Source: Luminiphilus sp.
Lineage (GTDB): Bacteria; Pseudomonadota; Gammaproteobacteria; Pseudomonadales; Halieaceae
DNA length: 64,000 nucleotides
Direction of reading: 5' to 3'
Assembly (NCBI GenBank): GCA_016779445.1
Contig: JADHNP010000001.1
Location: 1 to 64,000 of the forward strand
Notes under the pieces: generated by a model
The model's input: the letters and a program-made list of their open reading frames with translations, nothing else
Databases searched by the model: none
What the model was told of the DNA's origin: nothing
In this document: piece after piece, positions 26,211 through 34,937 of the stretch
Position numbering within the stretch: the stretch's first letter is position 1
Layout of the letters: every line of letters starts with the position of its first letter
Made by a program: the position numbers and the translations under genes

Positions 26211-26435
26211 CGGCCGATCAGGCGCCTCAACAGTAGCGCCCGGGGTAACATCGGCCGAGGGAAAGGGTGCGTTGATACAAAACTCCGGGGAAAAAGCGAG
26301 TTATGGCAGTGATTGTGCCATATTTTCACTGCAAGGATGGGCTACCTGATACCGACGCAATTGTACCCTCGGGTCGCCAACCCCGCCATCGAAGGATAAA
26401 CTGGACCTCCTCACAGTAAGTGGTTCGATACTGCC

Positions 26436-27338
26436 GTGCAGACTCATTACAAGGGCATTATCCTCGCGGGCGGATCAGGGACCCGCTTGCACCCGCTGAC
26501 GACGACGGTGAGCAAGCAGTTGATGCCCGTCTTTGATAAACCCATGATTTATTACCCCCTCGCCACGCTGATGCAATCGGGCATCAAAGATGTGCTGATT
26601 ATTACCACTCCGCGAGATCAACTTGCCTATGCCGACCTTCTCGGGGATGGCAGCCAGTGGGGGATTAACATTCAATACACCCTGCAACCAAGCCCCGATG
26701 GGCTGGCACAGGCATTCTTGCTGGGAGAGGCGTTTATTGGCAGCAATCCGGTCTGTCTTATCCTCGGGGACAATATTTTTTACGGCTCCGGTCTGACCAC
26801 CAAGCTGCACCGAGCGACACAGCGCGCCGACGGTGCCTCAGTGTTTGCCTATTATGTTAAAGACCCAGAGCGCTATGGCGTTGTGGAGTTCAACCATGAA
26901 GGCCGCGCCGTGGGGATAGAGGAAAAACCGGCTCACCCACGGTCCCACTACGCCGTCACGGGCCTGTACTTTTACGACAATACGGTAGTGAATGTCGCCA
27001 AAAATATAACGCCTTCGGCTCGCGGTGAGCTCGAGATTACTGACGTCAACCAACACTATCTGGCACACGATAACCTTCAGGTGGAGGTAATGGCTCAGGG
27101 AACCGCTTGGCTCGACACGGGTACCCACCAGTCTTTACTGGATGCCGGCAACTTCATACGGGTCATTGAGGAGCGGCAAGGCCTCAAAGTCGCCTGCCTC
27201 GAGGAGATCGCCTACCGTTTGGGATACATCAGCGCTGACCAGGTCTTGGCGTTGGCAGCTCCCTTGTTAAAAAGCGGTTACGGCGCCTATCTCGAGAACA
27301 TGATCAGCAACGACGGGCCGTTTTTTGATGCAGATTGA
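26436..27338 (+). CDS. rmlA: Glucose-1-phosphate thymidylyltransferase
   Basis: 300 residues from a GTG start. It makes dTDP-glucose from dTTP and glucose-1-phosphate, the first step towards dTDP-L-rhamnose. The nucleotidyl-transfer signature [11 protein letters not shown] begins at residue 12; [29 protein letters not shown] and the metal-site [10 protein letters not shown] follow, then [17 protein letters not shown]. Length matches RmlA (~292). It overlaps rmlC by 11 nt downstream. It is divergent from the GT4 gene across 225 bp that should hold both promoters. Confidence 0.95.
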   Translation: MQTHYKGIILAGGSGTRLHPLTTTVSKQLMPVFDKPMIYYPLATLMQSGIKDVLIITTPRDQLAYADLLGDGSQWGINIQYTLQPSPDGLAQAFLLGEAFIGSNPVCLILGDNIFYGSGLTTKLHRATQRADGASVFAYYVKDPERYGVVEFNHEGRAVGIEEKPAHPRSHYAVTGLYFYDNTVVNVAKNITPSARGELEITDVNQHYLAHDNLQVEVMAQGTAWLDTGTHQSLLDAGNFIRVIEERQGLKVACLEEIAYRLGYISADQVLALAAPLLKSGYGAYLENMISNDGPFFDAD

Positions 27339-27885
27339 AGGCACTTCCGTCGCAGGCGCCTGTCTCATCAAGCCCACCGTACACGGTGACGCACGCGGGT
27401 TTTTCCTTGAAACCTGGCATGCAAGCCGCTACGCCGAGGCAGGGATTGATCTGCCCTTTGTGCAGGACAACCACAGCCACTCCGCTCAAGGTATTTTGCG
27501 CGGTCTGCATCTGCAGACAGAAAAACCCCAGGGTAAATTGGTCAGAGTCACCTCCGGGGCGGTATTTGATGTGGTCGTAGACTGCCGCGCCGCCTCCCCG
27601 ACCTGTGGCCAATGGCATGGCGTCATGCTGACCGAGGAGGGACAGGAACAGCTTTGGGTGCCCCCAGGCTGCGCCCACGGTTTTCTGGTAGTGACGCCTT
27701 CGGCCGACTTTATCTACAAGTGCACCGACTACTATCACCCGCAAAGTGAGCTGTCGCTAGCATGGGACGACCCCACGGTGGGCGTCCAGTGGCCATTAGC
27801 GCCTGACCACGCCCCCATACTCTCGGACAAGGATCGCAACGGCCTTCCCTGGGACGCGATCCCGCTTTACCCCGACTTGAGTTGA
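27328..27885 (+). CDS. rmlC: dTDP-4-dehydrorhamnose 3,5-epimerase
   Basis: 185 residues from the ATG at 27328 (TTG at 27325 possible), starting inside the last codons of rmlA. The cupin-fold epimerase converts dTDP-4-keto-6-deoxyglucose to the rhamno form. Signatures: [30 protein letters not shown] with the catalytic His, [17 protein letters not shown] and the C-terminal [11 protein letters not shown]. Ordinary for the family. It is convergent with rmlB; the 115 bp between them hold two weak dyads but no U-tract. Confidence 0.95.
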   Translation: MQIEGTSVAGACLIKPTVHGDARGFFLETWHASRYAEAGIDLPFVQDNHSHSAQGILRGLHLQTEKPQGKLVRVTSGAVFDVVVDCRAASPTCGQWHGVMLTEEGQEQLWVPPGCAHGFLVVTPSADFIYKCTDYYHPQSELSLAWDDPTVGVQWPLAPDHAPILSDKDRNGLPWDAIPLYPDLS

Positions 27886-28000
27886 GACCCCAGAGGTCTG
27901 GCTGTCTCAAGGTGGTAACGCTATGAGGAGAGGCCCATGCCGGGTTCCACACGTCAGGTATAGAAAGACGTGAGATCCCGCTTGATCTCGCCACAGGGGA

Positions 28001-29062
28001 TCACTGAAGTAAAGGACGCCACCACGCCTCGTTGTTTAAATACCAGTCTATGGTCTTGGCTAGCCCTGTCTCAAAAGTCTCTCGCGGTGTGAACCCCAGT
28101 TCACGTTCAATCTTAGTGGCGTCAATGGCGTAGCGCCAATCGTGGCCAGCGCGATCAGTAACAAACTTAATCAGAGACGCCGCACTCTCACCCTGCACCT
28201 GGGGTGCCTTTGGAAAACGGATCGCGAGTGCTTCGTTTGCCGCGAAGCGCTCATCCATCACCTGACAGAGTAGCCTGACAATATCGAGATTGGCCCATTC
28301 GTTGTGGCCACCGATGTTGTAGACCTCTCCCGATGTGCCAGATTCGAGAATGCGAGCAATCCCACGAGCGTGATCCTCTACATAAAGCCAGTCCCGAATA
28401 TTGCTGCCGTCTCCATAAACAGGCAGTTGCCCGCCATCGAGAATACGCGTCAGGCACAGAGGAATCAGCTTTTCCGGAAAATGGTACGGGCCATAGTTGT
28501 TGGAGCAGTTACTGGTCGTAACTTGTAACCCGTAGGTGTGGTGGTAGGCGCGCACCAGATGATCACTGCCCGCCTTGCTCGCGGAATAAGGCGAATTCGG
28601 CTCGTACCGCGTGGTTTCTGTGAAGGACGGATCGCCCGCAGCGAGAGAGCCATACACTTCGTCGGTAGAAACATGGTGAAAGCGATGCTCGACGCCAGAC
28701 CCCGATAACCAGGCGCGCCGCGCAGCAGATAGGAGTGTATGAGTGCCCTCCAGATTAGTACGAATGAACGCATCGGGCCCGGTAATTGATCGGTCGACGT
28801 GGCTCTCAGCCGCAAAATGCACCACGGCACTGACCTGATGCTTGGACATTACGCGATCTACCAGGGGCGCGTCGCAGATGTTGCCCTCTACGAAATGAAT
28901 GCGCCCCGTCTGCTCCAGCGGCGCAAGACTGGTGCGATTCCCCGCGTAGGTGAGGGCATCCAACACCACCAGGGAATCCTGGGGGTGTGCCTCGGCCCAG
29001 TGATAAACAAAGTTCACGCCGATAAAGCCCGCGCCACCCGTTACCAACAAAGACTGCGTCAC
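28001..29062 (-). CDS. rmlB: dTDP-glucose 4,6-dehydratase
   Basis: 353 residues from the GTG at 29062, which shares one base with the rmlD stop codon and has GGAGG ~10 nt upstream inside the end of rmlD; the longer frame to 29122 is discounted. It is an NAD+-dependent extended SDR that dehydrates dTDP-glucose. The Rossmann motif GGAGFIG is at 9-15; HFAAESHVDRSI, VSTDEVYGSL, the catalytic YSASK and SNCSNNYGPYHFPEKLIP are all present. The rmlD-rmlB order with coupling indicates one operon. Confidence 0.95.
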   Translation of the reverse strand: MTQSLLVTGGAGFIGVNFVYHWAEAHPQDSLVVLDALTYAGNRTSLAPLEQTGRIHFVEGNICDAPLVDRVMSKHQVSAVVHFAAESHVDRSITGPDAFIRTNLEGTHTLLSAARRAWLSGSGVEHRFHHVSTDEVYGSLAAGDPSFTETTRYEPNSPYSASKAGSDHLVRAYHHTYGLQVTTSNCSNNYGPYHFPEKLIPLCLTRILDGGQLPVYGDGSNIRDWLYVEDHARGIARILESGTSGEVYNIGGHNEWANLDIVRLLCQVMDERFAANEALAIRFPKAPQVQGESAASLIKFVTDRAGHDWRYAIDATKIERELGFTPRETFETGLAKTIDWYLNNEAWWRPLLQ

Positions 29063-29949
29063 TACGTCATACCTCCCTGCTCGGCGAGAGACCCTAGCAT
29101 GTCCCTGAGAGCCGCGCGCCACGGGCGCTGCACCAAACCCAATATCTCGGCGGTTTGACTGGCATCCAATACGCTGTAAGCGGGTCGTTTCGCTTTGGTA
29201 GGAAAGGCCTCAGTCGATATCGGCTCCACACTAACGGGGGTAGTCAGCAATCCCAGCGATAGGGCTTCGTCACGAATGCCACAGGCAAAGTCATACCATG
29301 TGATCGCGCCGGCGTCAGACCAGTGGAAGGTGCCGTGGGCCTTGGGATGCAGTGCCAATGACCAACAAATCTCAGCCAGCCCGCGGGCCAGAGTCGGCGC
29401 GCCGGTTTGGTCATTCACGACACGCACCACCGGACGTTCTCGCATGAGCCGCAGCATCGTCAGCACAAAGTTTCGACCGGACGCCGCATAGACCCAACTC
29501 GTGCGCACAATCACGTGATTGGCACCACTGGCCTCGACCGCCTGATCGCCCTGCCATTTGCTCTCACCGTACACGCCGAGGGGCGCGGTCAACGCATCCG
29601 GTGAGTAGGGCGCATCCGCCTGGCCGTCAAAAACAAAATCGGTCGACACATGTACGAGGCGAATGCTGCGTTGCGCACAGGCCGTCGCCAGATACTCGGG
29701 GCCATGGGCATTGATGGAAAATGCGCGATCGGGGACATCTTCCGCATCATCGACCGCGGTGTACGCAGCAGCATTGATCACCAGCTGGGGGTCAAGCTGA
29801 TCCAGGCATTGCTGCACGACAGTGCGATCAGTGATGTCGCACTCGTCCCGGGTAAGCCCCGTCACCGACAGGTTCTTGGGAGAACAGGCCATCAGTGCGC
29901 GCCCAAGCTGGCCGCCAGCCCCTAGGACCAGCGCGCGCTCGGATCTCAC
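29062..29949 (-). CDS. rmlD: dTDP-4-dehydrorhamnose reductase
   Basis: 295 residues from the GTG at 29949, which overlaps the stop of the upstream hydrolase gene by 4 nt (GTGA); the longer frame to 29967 is less likely. It carries out the last, NAD(P)H-dependent step to dTDP-L-rhamnose. Motifs: GAGGQLG (10-16), CDITDRTVVQQCLDQLDPQLVINAAAYTAVDDAE pattern, HVSTDFVFDG, the catalytic YGESK and VVNDQTGAPT. With rmlA, rmlC and rmlB the pathway is complete in this window. Confidence 0.94.
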   Translation of the reverse strand: MRSERALVLGAGGQLGRALMACSPKNLSVTGLTRDECDITDRTVVQQCLDQLDPQLVINAAAYTAVDDAEDVPDRAFSINAHGPEYLATACAQRSIRLVHVSTDFVFDGQADAPYSPDALTAPLGVYGESKWQGDQAVEASGANHVIVRTSWVYAASGRNFVLTMLRLMRERPVVRVVNDQTGAPTLARGLAEICWSLALHPKAHGTFHWSDAGAITWYDFACGIRDEALSLGLLTTPVSVEPISTEAFPTKAKRPAYSVLDASQTAEILGLVQRPWRAALRDMLGSLAEQGGMT

Positions 29950-30752
29950 AAGCGGGCCTCCAGCCACGTTAGGTACCGCGCCATGACCTCTTCTGACTCG
30001 GGTTCGTGGAAAATTTCATGATAAAGCCCGGGCCAAAAATCGAGGGACTTGTCGGCACTAGCCAGTGACTCGAAAAAGGCCGTTGAGCCCTCAGGGCCCG
30101 CCATCACGTCTGCTTCACCGTGGGCAATATAAACCGGTAGCGTGATCTCCCCTGCTCGGCTGATGGCCACTTCCATCGCATCAAGAATCTCGAGTCCCAG
30201 AGAAGTTGTGATCTTGCCGTTATAGACGAGCGGGTCTGCGATGTAGTCCGCAACAACGGCGGGATCTCTGCTGACCTCCGTGGCATTGAGCGCCAGCATG
30301 CCCATCTTGGGAAACACGTAACGCAGTAGTCGCCCTATCCACATCACCGGTACCGACACGGGATCAACCGCCGTGAACGCCGGGCCCGAAAACATCGCGC
30401 CATGATAGGACTTCTGGGATACCAGTAACGCATGGGCACCAATTAACCCCCCCATGCTGTGCCCCAACAAAAATACCGGCTTATCGGGATACCACTCCTT
30501 GATGCGCTCGCGCAGCGCCGTCAGCGGCTCGAGATAATCTGAAAATCGGCGAACATGGGCCCTCACTCCGGGGGAAGCGCCGTGCCCAATATGATCAGGG
30601 CCCACCACGGCGATTCCGGCACTGTTAAAGTGCGCCGCCAAGCGATGATAGCGACCCGTGTGCTCCGCCAGGCCATGCACCAGCAACACACAGGCTTTTG
30701 CATCCGCCACCGGCCAATGTCGGTACTGAATACCGCTGGTGAGACTTTCCAT
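29946..30752 (-). CDS. Alpha/beta hydrolase, monoglyceride lipase/lysophospholipase-like
   Basis: 268 residues from the ATG at 30752, ~10 nt after AAGGA (a GTG at 30758 is possible). Nucleophile Ser99 in LLGHSMGG, oxyanion HGLAEHTGRY, acid in AHGEADVM and His in LYHEIFHEP: the pattern of the serine aminopeptidase S33 / monoacylglycerol lipase group. No signal peptide, so probably cytoplasmic. Its stop overlaps the rmlD start (GTGA). This coupling to rhamnose synthesis suggests a role in glycolipid or lipid recycling, but could be incidental. Expected substrates are monoacylglycerols or lysophospholipids. Confidence 0.85.
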   Translation of the reverse strand: MESLTSGIQYRHWPVADAKACVLLVHGLAEHTGRYHRLAAHFNSAGIAVVGPDHIGHGASPGVRAHVRRFSDYLEPLTALRERIKEWYPDKPVFLLGHSMGGLIGAHALLVSQKSYHGAMFSGPAFTAVDPVSVPVMWIGRLLRYVFPKMGMLALNATEVSRDPAVVADYIADPLVYNGKITTSLGLEILDAMEVAISRAGEITLPVYIAHGEADVMAGPEGSTAFFESLASADKSLDFWPGLYHEIFHEPESEEVMARYLTWLEARL

Positions 30753-30894
30753 CTGCACTATTCCTTTGTCATAAGGGTGCTCAACGAGACATTCACGATC
30801 GCTTTGAACCCCGGCGGCCCTTTAACCATCGCCTCCGACTTGCCAACACCACCGAGGGCATCCTGTCGCAATGACCGGCCAACGCGGTATGAGC

Positions 30895-31821
30895 TTAGTT
30901 GACGACGGGCGCCAGCCAGTCCGCATATTCGGGCTGACCAGCGCGCACTGATTCCAAGTAAATCCTCTGCAGGGTTTCAGTCACCGGCCCGCGTGTGCCA
31001 CTCCCTATCCTGCGGTGATCAACCTCACGAATCGGCACCACTTCTGCTGCAGTGCCGGTAAAAAATGCCTCATCTGCCACATACACCTCATCACGCGTAA
31101 TCCGTTTTTCTTTCACCGTGAGCCCCTGATCGGCCGCAATGCGGAAAATACTGTCCCTCGTAATGCCCTCAAGACAAGAGGTCAGTTCCGGTGTGTACAG
31201 CACATTGTCGCGAACCAGGAAAACGTTTTCGCCGCTACCCTCGGCCACATAACCTTCGTTATCGAGAAGCAACGCTTCCTCAAACCCAGCATCCATGGCC
31301 TCCCGCAGGGCAAGAATGGAATTGATGTAATTGCCATTGGCTTTAGCCTTGCACATGGTGATGTTGACGTGATGACGGGTATAGCTCGAAGTGGCAACGC
31401 GAATACCGCGGTCTCTCGCTTCAGGGTCCATGTAAGACGGCCAGGGCCATGACGCCACCATGACATGGGTTTTCAAATTATCAGCACGTAACCCCATCCC
31501 CTCAGAACCAAGAAAACACATAGGTCGGATATACGCTTCATCGAGCCCATTTTCGCGAACGACCGCGCGCTGTGCGGCATTCAAAATCTCCTTATCGAAA
31601 GGCATATCCATTCTCAGAATATGGGCAGACCGGAAAAGGCGGTCGGTATGATCCTCAAGCCGGAAAATGCAGGGGCCATCGGGTGTCTGATAAGCACGAA
31701 CTCCCTCAAAAACGCCAAGACCATAATGAAACGTGTGAGTGAGAACATGAACCCGGGCTTCATGCCAGGGCACCATTTCGCCATCGAGCCAAATGTGGCC
31801 AGAAAGTTTAGAGAGGTCCAT
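30895..31821 (-). CDS. ilvE: Branched-chain amino-acid aminotransferase
   Basis: 308 residues, fold-type IV PLP enzyme that transaminates the keto acids of Leu, Ile and Val. Features: WLDGEMVPWHEARVHVLTH, YGLGVFEGVRAY, the PLP lysine Lys160 in CKAKANGNYINS, the Glu-containing YVAEGSGENVFLV, and FFTGTAAEVVPI. Normal length. It follows glnE on the same strand with a 52-bp gap and may be cotranscribed with it. Other branched-chain genes, ilvD and leuA, are a few kb away. Confidence 0.94.
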   Translation of the reverse strand: MDLSKLSGHIWLDGEMVPWHEARVHVLTHTFHYGLGVFEGVRAYQTPDGPCIFRLEDHTDRLFRSAHILRMDMPFDKEILNAAQRAVVRENGLDEAYIRPMCFLGSEGMGLRADNLKTHVMVASWPWPSYMDPEARDRGIRVATSSYTRHHVNITMCKAKANGNYINSILALREAMDAGFEEALLLDNEGYVAEGSGENVFLVRDNVLYTPELTSCLEGITRDSIFRIAADQGLTVKEKRITRDEVYVADEAFFTGTAAEVVPIREVDHRRIGSGTRGPVTETLQRIYLESVRAGQPEYADWLAPVVN

Positions 31822-31873
31822 GTGGATTCCTTTGCAGCGTCTGTCTTGATCGTTTAGGTAAAGTGATCGAATT

Positions 31874-34753
31874 CTACCTTGCTTGAAGGCCTGGCAATAA
31901 GGCTTCTGTTACCGCTATGACTTGGCTTTGCCATTGCCTGTCTATCACCTCCCCCGTTTCTGAAACCACCCCTCTAAGCGCCAGCCTGTGCACAGCGCCA
32001 CGATAACCGAGGTAAGCCCGTGACAACGTATCTGCTGCAGCGCCCGATACCAGCCCGAGCTTCTCCATTGTTTCAAGCAATCGAATAACGTCGGACCAAT
32101 CAGCCAGCGCTGGGTGCTTATGAGCATGCACAAGAACGAGGTATTGCACCACAAATTCGATATCGACAATACCGCCCGCATCGAGCTTGAGGCGCGCATG
32201 TGCCGAGGGCTGCGATACGGCTTCGTGCTCCGCGCGCATTTTCCCGCGCATATCGCAGACGTCTCTGGCCACATTCGCATGATCTCTGGGTAACGCCAGC
32301 ACCTCGCGTCTTAAGGCCTCCAGAGATTTTTTTAATGAACTATCACCGGCGACTGTGCGGCTTCTGACCAACGCTTGATGCTCCCACGTCCATGCAGACT
32401 CCAACTGATAGCGCCTTAGCGCCGAGAGTGTGGTGGCAACCAATCCAGAATCCCCATCGGGCCGGAGACGCAAATCGATCTCATAAAGCCTTCCCGACAA
32501 GGTCTGCGCCGATAAAACATGCACCACTCGTTGGGCAAGCCGGGTGTAGAAAAGCGCGTTATCGATGACTTTAGGGCCCGCCGTTTGGCCATCAGCACCG
32601 TCGAACACAAAAACCAGATCGAGATCCGAACCGTAGCTCAATTCGATTCCGCCCAACTTGCCGTAAGCCATCACGGCTAACCCGGCCCTATCCCCTTCTG
32701 GCTCACCAAACCGCTTGACCAGTTCGGCTCGCGCCACCACCACAGCGTGCTCAACCATGGCCTCTGCCAGAAAAGTCAGATTGTCACTGACGTTCATAAT
32801 CGGCAATGTGCCAGAAAGCTCGCTCGCGGCTACCCGCAGCACGACCCCGTCCTTAATCCGACTCAGGGCATTCATTTGTGCTTCCAGATCTTCTTCGGGA
32901 ATACGCAGGAGCTGTTGCCTCACCAAAGAATGAAGCTCTGCTCGAGAAGGCGCACTATAAAGCGTGGCTTCGTGCAGCAGCTCGTCAACTAATTCAGGAC
33001 GGGCCGCCAGCCTCTCCGCCAACCACTCACTCGAAGCGACCAGTACGATCAGATGCTTAAGTGCGCGCGGATTCTCTTGCAGTAAAACCAGATACGAGCT
33101 GCGACGACATACCGCCCGGACAAAAGGTAATGCCCGTGCCAACGCCAGATCCGGCTCATTCTCCCGCCCTGCAACTTCGCACAAAATGGGCAGAAACGCC
33201 TCCAGCCGTTGGCGCCCCTCCCCTTGCAGGGACGAAACCCAGGCCGTATCCAGAAAATGCTCCAGCGTCGCCCACGTTTCGTCGGCCTGTTGGTACCCCA
33301 ATGCTTTGAGTTGAGTCGCACTGAGGGCTGAGTAAACGATCGTATCTGGGGAGATCGTAGACTTCGTCGGATCCCGGGGGTCGGCGATCAAAGCGTTGAA
33401 CAAATCGGCGACGTCCCTACGGGCATTTGTCGATTTCACTTCCAAATCTGCCCAGCTAGCAAAGCCCGCCAGAAGGGCGAGCTGCTCCCGTGCTTGCGGC
33501 TCATCAGGAAGCGCTTGGGTCTGCCGGTCCTGCATTGCCTGCAATGCATGTTCCAGACAGCGCGCCGTGCAGTAATGGCCAGCCAGCATCAATGCCTGAT
33601 GCTGAGGTAGCACACCCGTGTCAGAAAGGCGCTGTAGCGTCTCGAGTAAAGGTGTGCACTGGAGCTCGGGCATCCGACCACCGTGGATCAGTTGTAAACT
33701 CTGGGCAATGAACTCTATCTCTCGGATACCGCCCTCGCCCCGTTTGAGATCCTGGTCAATGCCAAGGCGGGTCACTTCGGATCGCATCATTGACTTCATT
33801 TCTCTCAAAGCGGCAATCACCGAGAAATCGGTATAGCGACGATAAACAAATCCATTCAGCATTTTCACAAGACTTTGCTGCGCGGCAGGATGGCCCGTGA
33901 CGGGCCGCGCTTTGATCATGGCGTAGCGCTCCCACTCACGCCCCTGCTCCTGATAATAGAGTTCCAGGGCATTGAAAGACCCCACCAGCGCACCACTGTC
34001 ACCGTAAGGGCGAAGCCGCATATCGACGCGGAAAACAAAACCCTCCTCTGTCACCCCATCGAGCAGTCGAATAGCTATCTGCCCAAGCCGGGTGAAGTAT
34101 GTTTGGTTATCCAAGCTTTGCCGCCCACCACGAGTCGCACCCGACTCCGGGTAGGCGAAAATCAAATCGATGTCAGAGGAAAAATTCAGCTCCTTGCCGC
34201 CGAGCTTGCCCATGGCCAGTACGACCAGCGACTGAATCTCATCCGACTCACTGCCATAAGGGTCACCATATTTTGGCAGTAACGCCGCGCGGGCAGAGCG
34301 CACGGCAAAACGGATGCAACAATCGGCTAACTGAGTAAGCTGTAAAAAAGCAGCCTCAATAGTGCTGATTTGCGCTGCGTCACGCCACAGGATACGCAGC
34401 ATGTGCCGGTTTCGGAAAATGCGCAGCGTCCGCATATGTTCGGCCTCACTGACCGACGAGCCAATCATCGACTCCAGTGCCTGATCCCAATCGCTAGACT
34501 GCTGATAGGAAGCATGTAGCAAGCTGCCATCGGCCAAAACGCGCATCAACCAATCGCGATGGCGCGCCACCTGTTCGACAAAAAACGCACTGCTTGCCAT
34601 TAGCTTTTCAAAAACCGCCTGTTGTCCTTTTTCATGCACCCGGTCATACAGCACCGTAAAGTCGGATTCACCGATGCGGGTAATCAGGCGCGCCACCGCT
34701 TCTTCGAAAGCCTGTGTCAGCCCCTCAGCAAATGGTCGATTATCGAATCTCAT
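31874..34753 (-). CDS. glnE: Bifunctional glutamine synthetase adenylyltransferase/adenylyl-removing enzyme
   Basis: 959 residues, full length. It adenylylates glutamine synthetase (C-terminal half) and removes AMP (N-terminal half) in response to PII and glutamine. Both nucleotidyltransferase cores are intact: GKLGGKELNFSSDIDLIFAY near residue 188 and GKLGGIELSYGSDLDLVFVF near 704. The linker MRSEVTRLGIDQDLKRGEGGIREIEFIAQ pattern and the C-terminal LDAGGIVDIEFVVQYLVL pattern are also present. The ATG at 34753 is divergent from argA. No truncation or missing acid residue is seen. Confidence 0.96.
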   Translation of the reverse strand: MRFDNRPFAEGLTQAFEEAVARLITRIGESDFTVLYDRVHEKGQQAVFEKLMASSAFFVEQVARHRDWLMRVLADGSLLHASYQQSSDWDQALESMIGSSVSEAEHMRTLRIFRNRHMLRILWRDAAQISTIEAAFLQLTQLADCCIRFAVRSARAALLPKYGDPYGSESDEIQSLVVLAMGKLGGKELNFSSDIDLIFAYPESGATRGGRQSLDNQTYFTRLGQIAIRLLDGVTEEGFVFRVDMRLRPYGDSGALVGSFNALELYYQEQGREWERYAMIKARPVTGHPAAQQSLVKMLNGFVYRRYTDFSVIAALREMKSMMRSEVTRLGIDQDLKRGEGGIREIEFIAQSLQLIHGGRMPELQCTPLLETLQRLSDTGVLPQHQALMLAGHYCTARCLEHALQAMQDRQTQALPDEPQAREQLALLAGFASWADLEVKSTNARRDVADLFNALIADPRDPTKSTISPDTIVYSALSATQLKALGYQQADETWATLEHFLDTAWVSSLQGEGRQRLEAFLPILCEVAGRENEPDLALARALPFVRAVCRRSSYLVLLQENPRALKHLIVLVASSEWLAERLAARPELVDELLHEATLYSAPSRAELHSLVRQQLLRIPEEDLEAQMNALSRIKDGVVLRVAASELSGTLPIMNVSDNLTFLAEAMVEHAVVVARAELVKRFGEPEGDRAGLAVMAYGKLGGIELSYGSDLDLVFVFDGADGQTAGPKVIDNALFYTRLAQRVVHVLSAQTLSGRLYEIDLRLRPDGDSGLVATTLSALRRYQLESAWTWEHQALVRSRTVAGDSSLKKSLEALRREVLALPRDHANVARDVCDMRGKMRAEHEAVSQPSAHARLKLDAGGIVDIEFVVQYLVLVHAHKHPALADWSDVIRLLETMEKLGLVSGAAADTLSRAYLGYRGAVHRLALRGVVSETGEVIDRQWQSQVIAVTEALLPGLQAR

Positions 34754-34821
34754 GCACTGCCTCTTGATTGCTATGCGCCCAGCGTATCGGCAACACGCCT
34801 AGCCCGCCATAGAGAGAGGCG

Positions 34822-34844
34822 CGCAGTTAGCACTGCGATTTTTT
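34822..34844 (+). terminator. Intrinsic terminator-like stem-loop in the argA leader
   Basis: CGCAGT (34822-34827) and ACTGCG (34832-34837) form a perfect 6-bp stem with loop TAGC, then A and six Ts (34839-34844). It reads on the argA strand and lies 94 nt before the argA ATG, with no plus-strand gene upstream. It could be an attenuator of argA or stop antisense transcription coming through glnE. A second structure follows: GGCTAG/CTAGCC (34858-34863 and 34908-34913) around GCCC/GGGC (34880-34883 and 34889-34892). Confidence 0.55.
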
Positions 34845-34937
34845 ACCTTTCTTGCGAGGCTAGCACTCAGGTAGGATGCGCCCTTCTCGGGCTGAACAAC
34901 ACTGCGTCTAGCCCCACCGAGAGAGTCCACATCAAAA

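Noticed and set aside
26105..26329. Minus-strand frame across the start of the GT4 gene
   Set aside because: It overlaps the conserved GT4 N-terminus in another frame and encodes an Arg/Pro/Leu-rich sequence without domain features.
27885..27989. Hairpins AGACC/GGTCT (27885-27899) and GAGATC/GATCTC (27972-27989) as terminators between rmlC and rmlB
   Set aside because: Stems are short (5-6 bp) and neither is followed by a U-tract on either strand.
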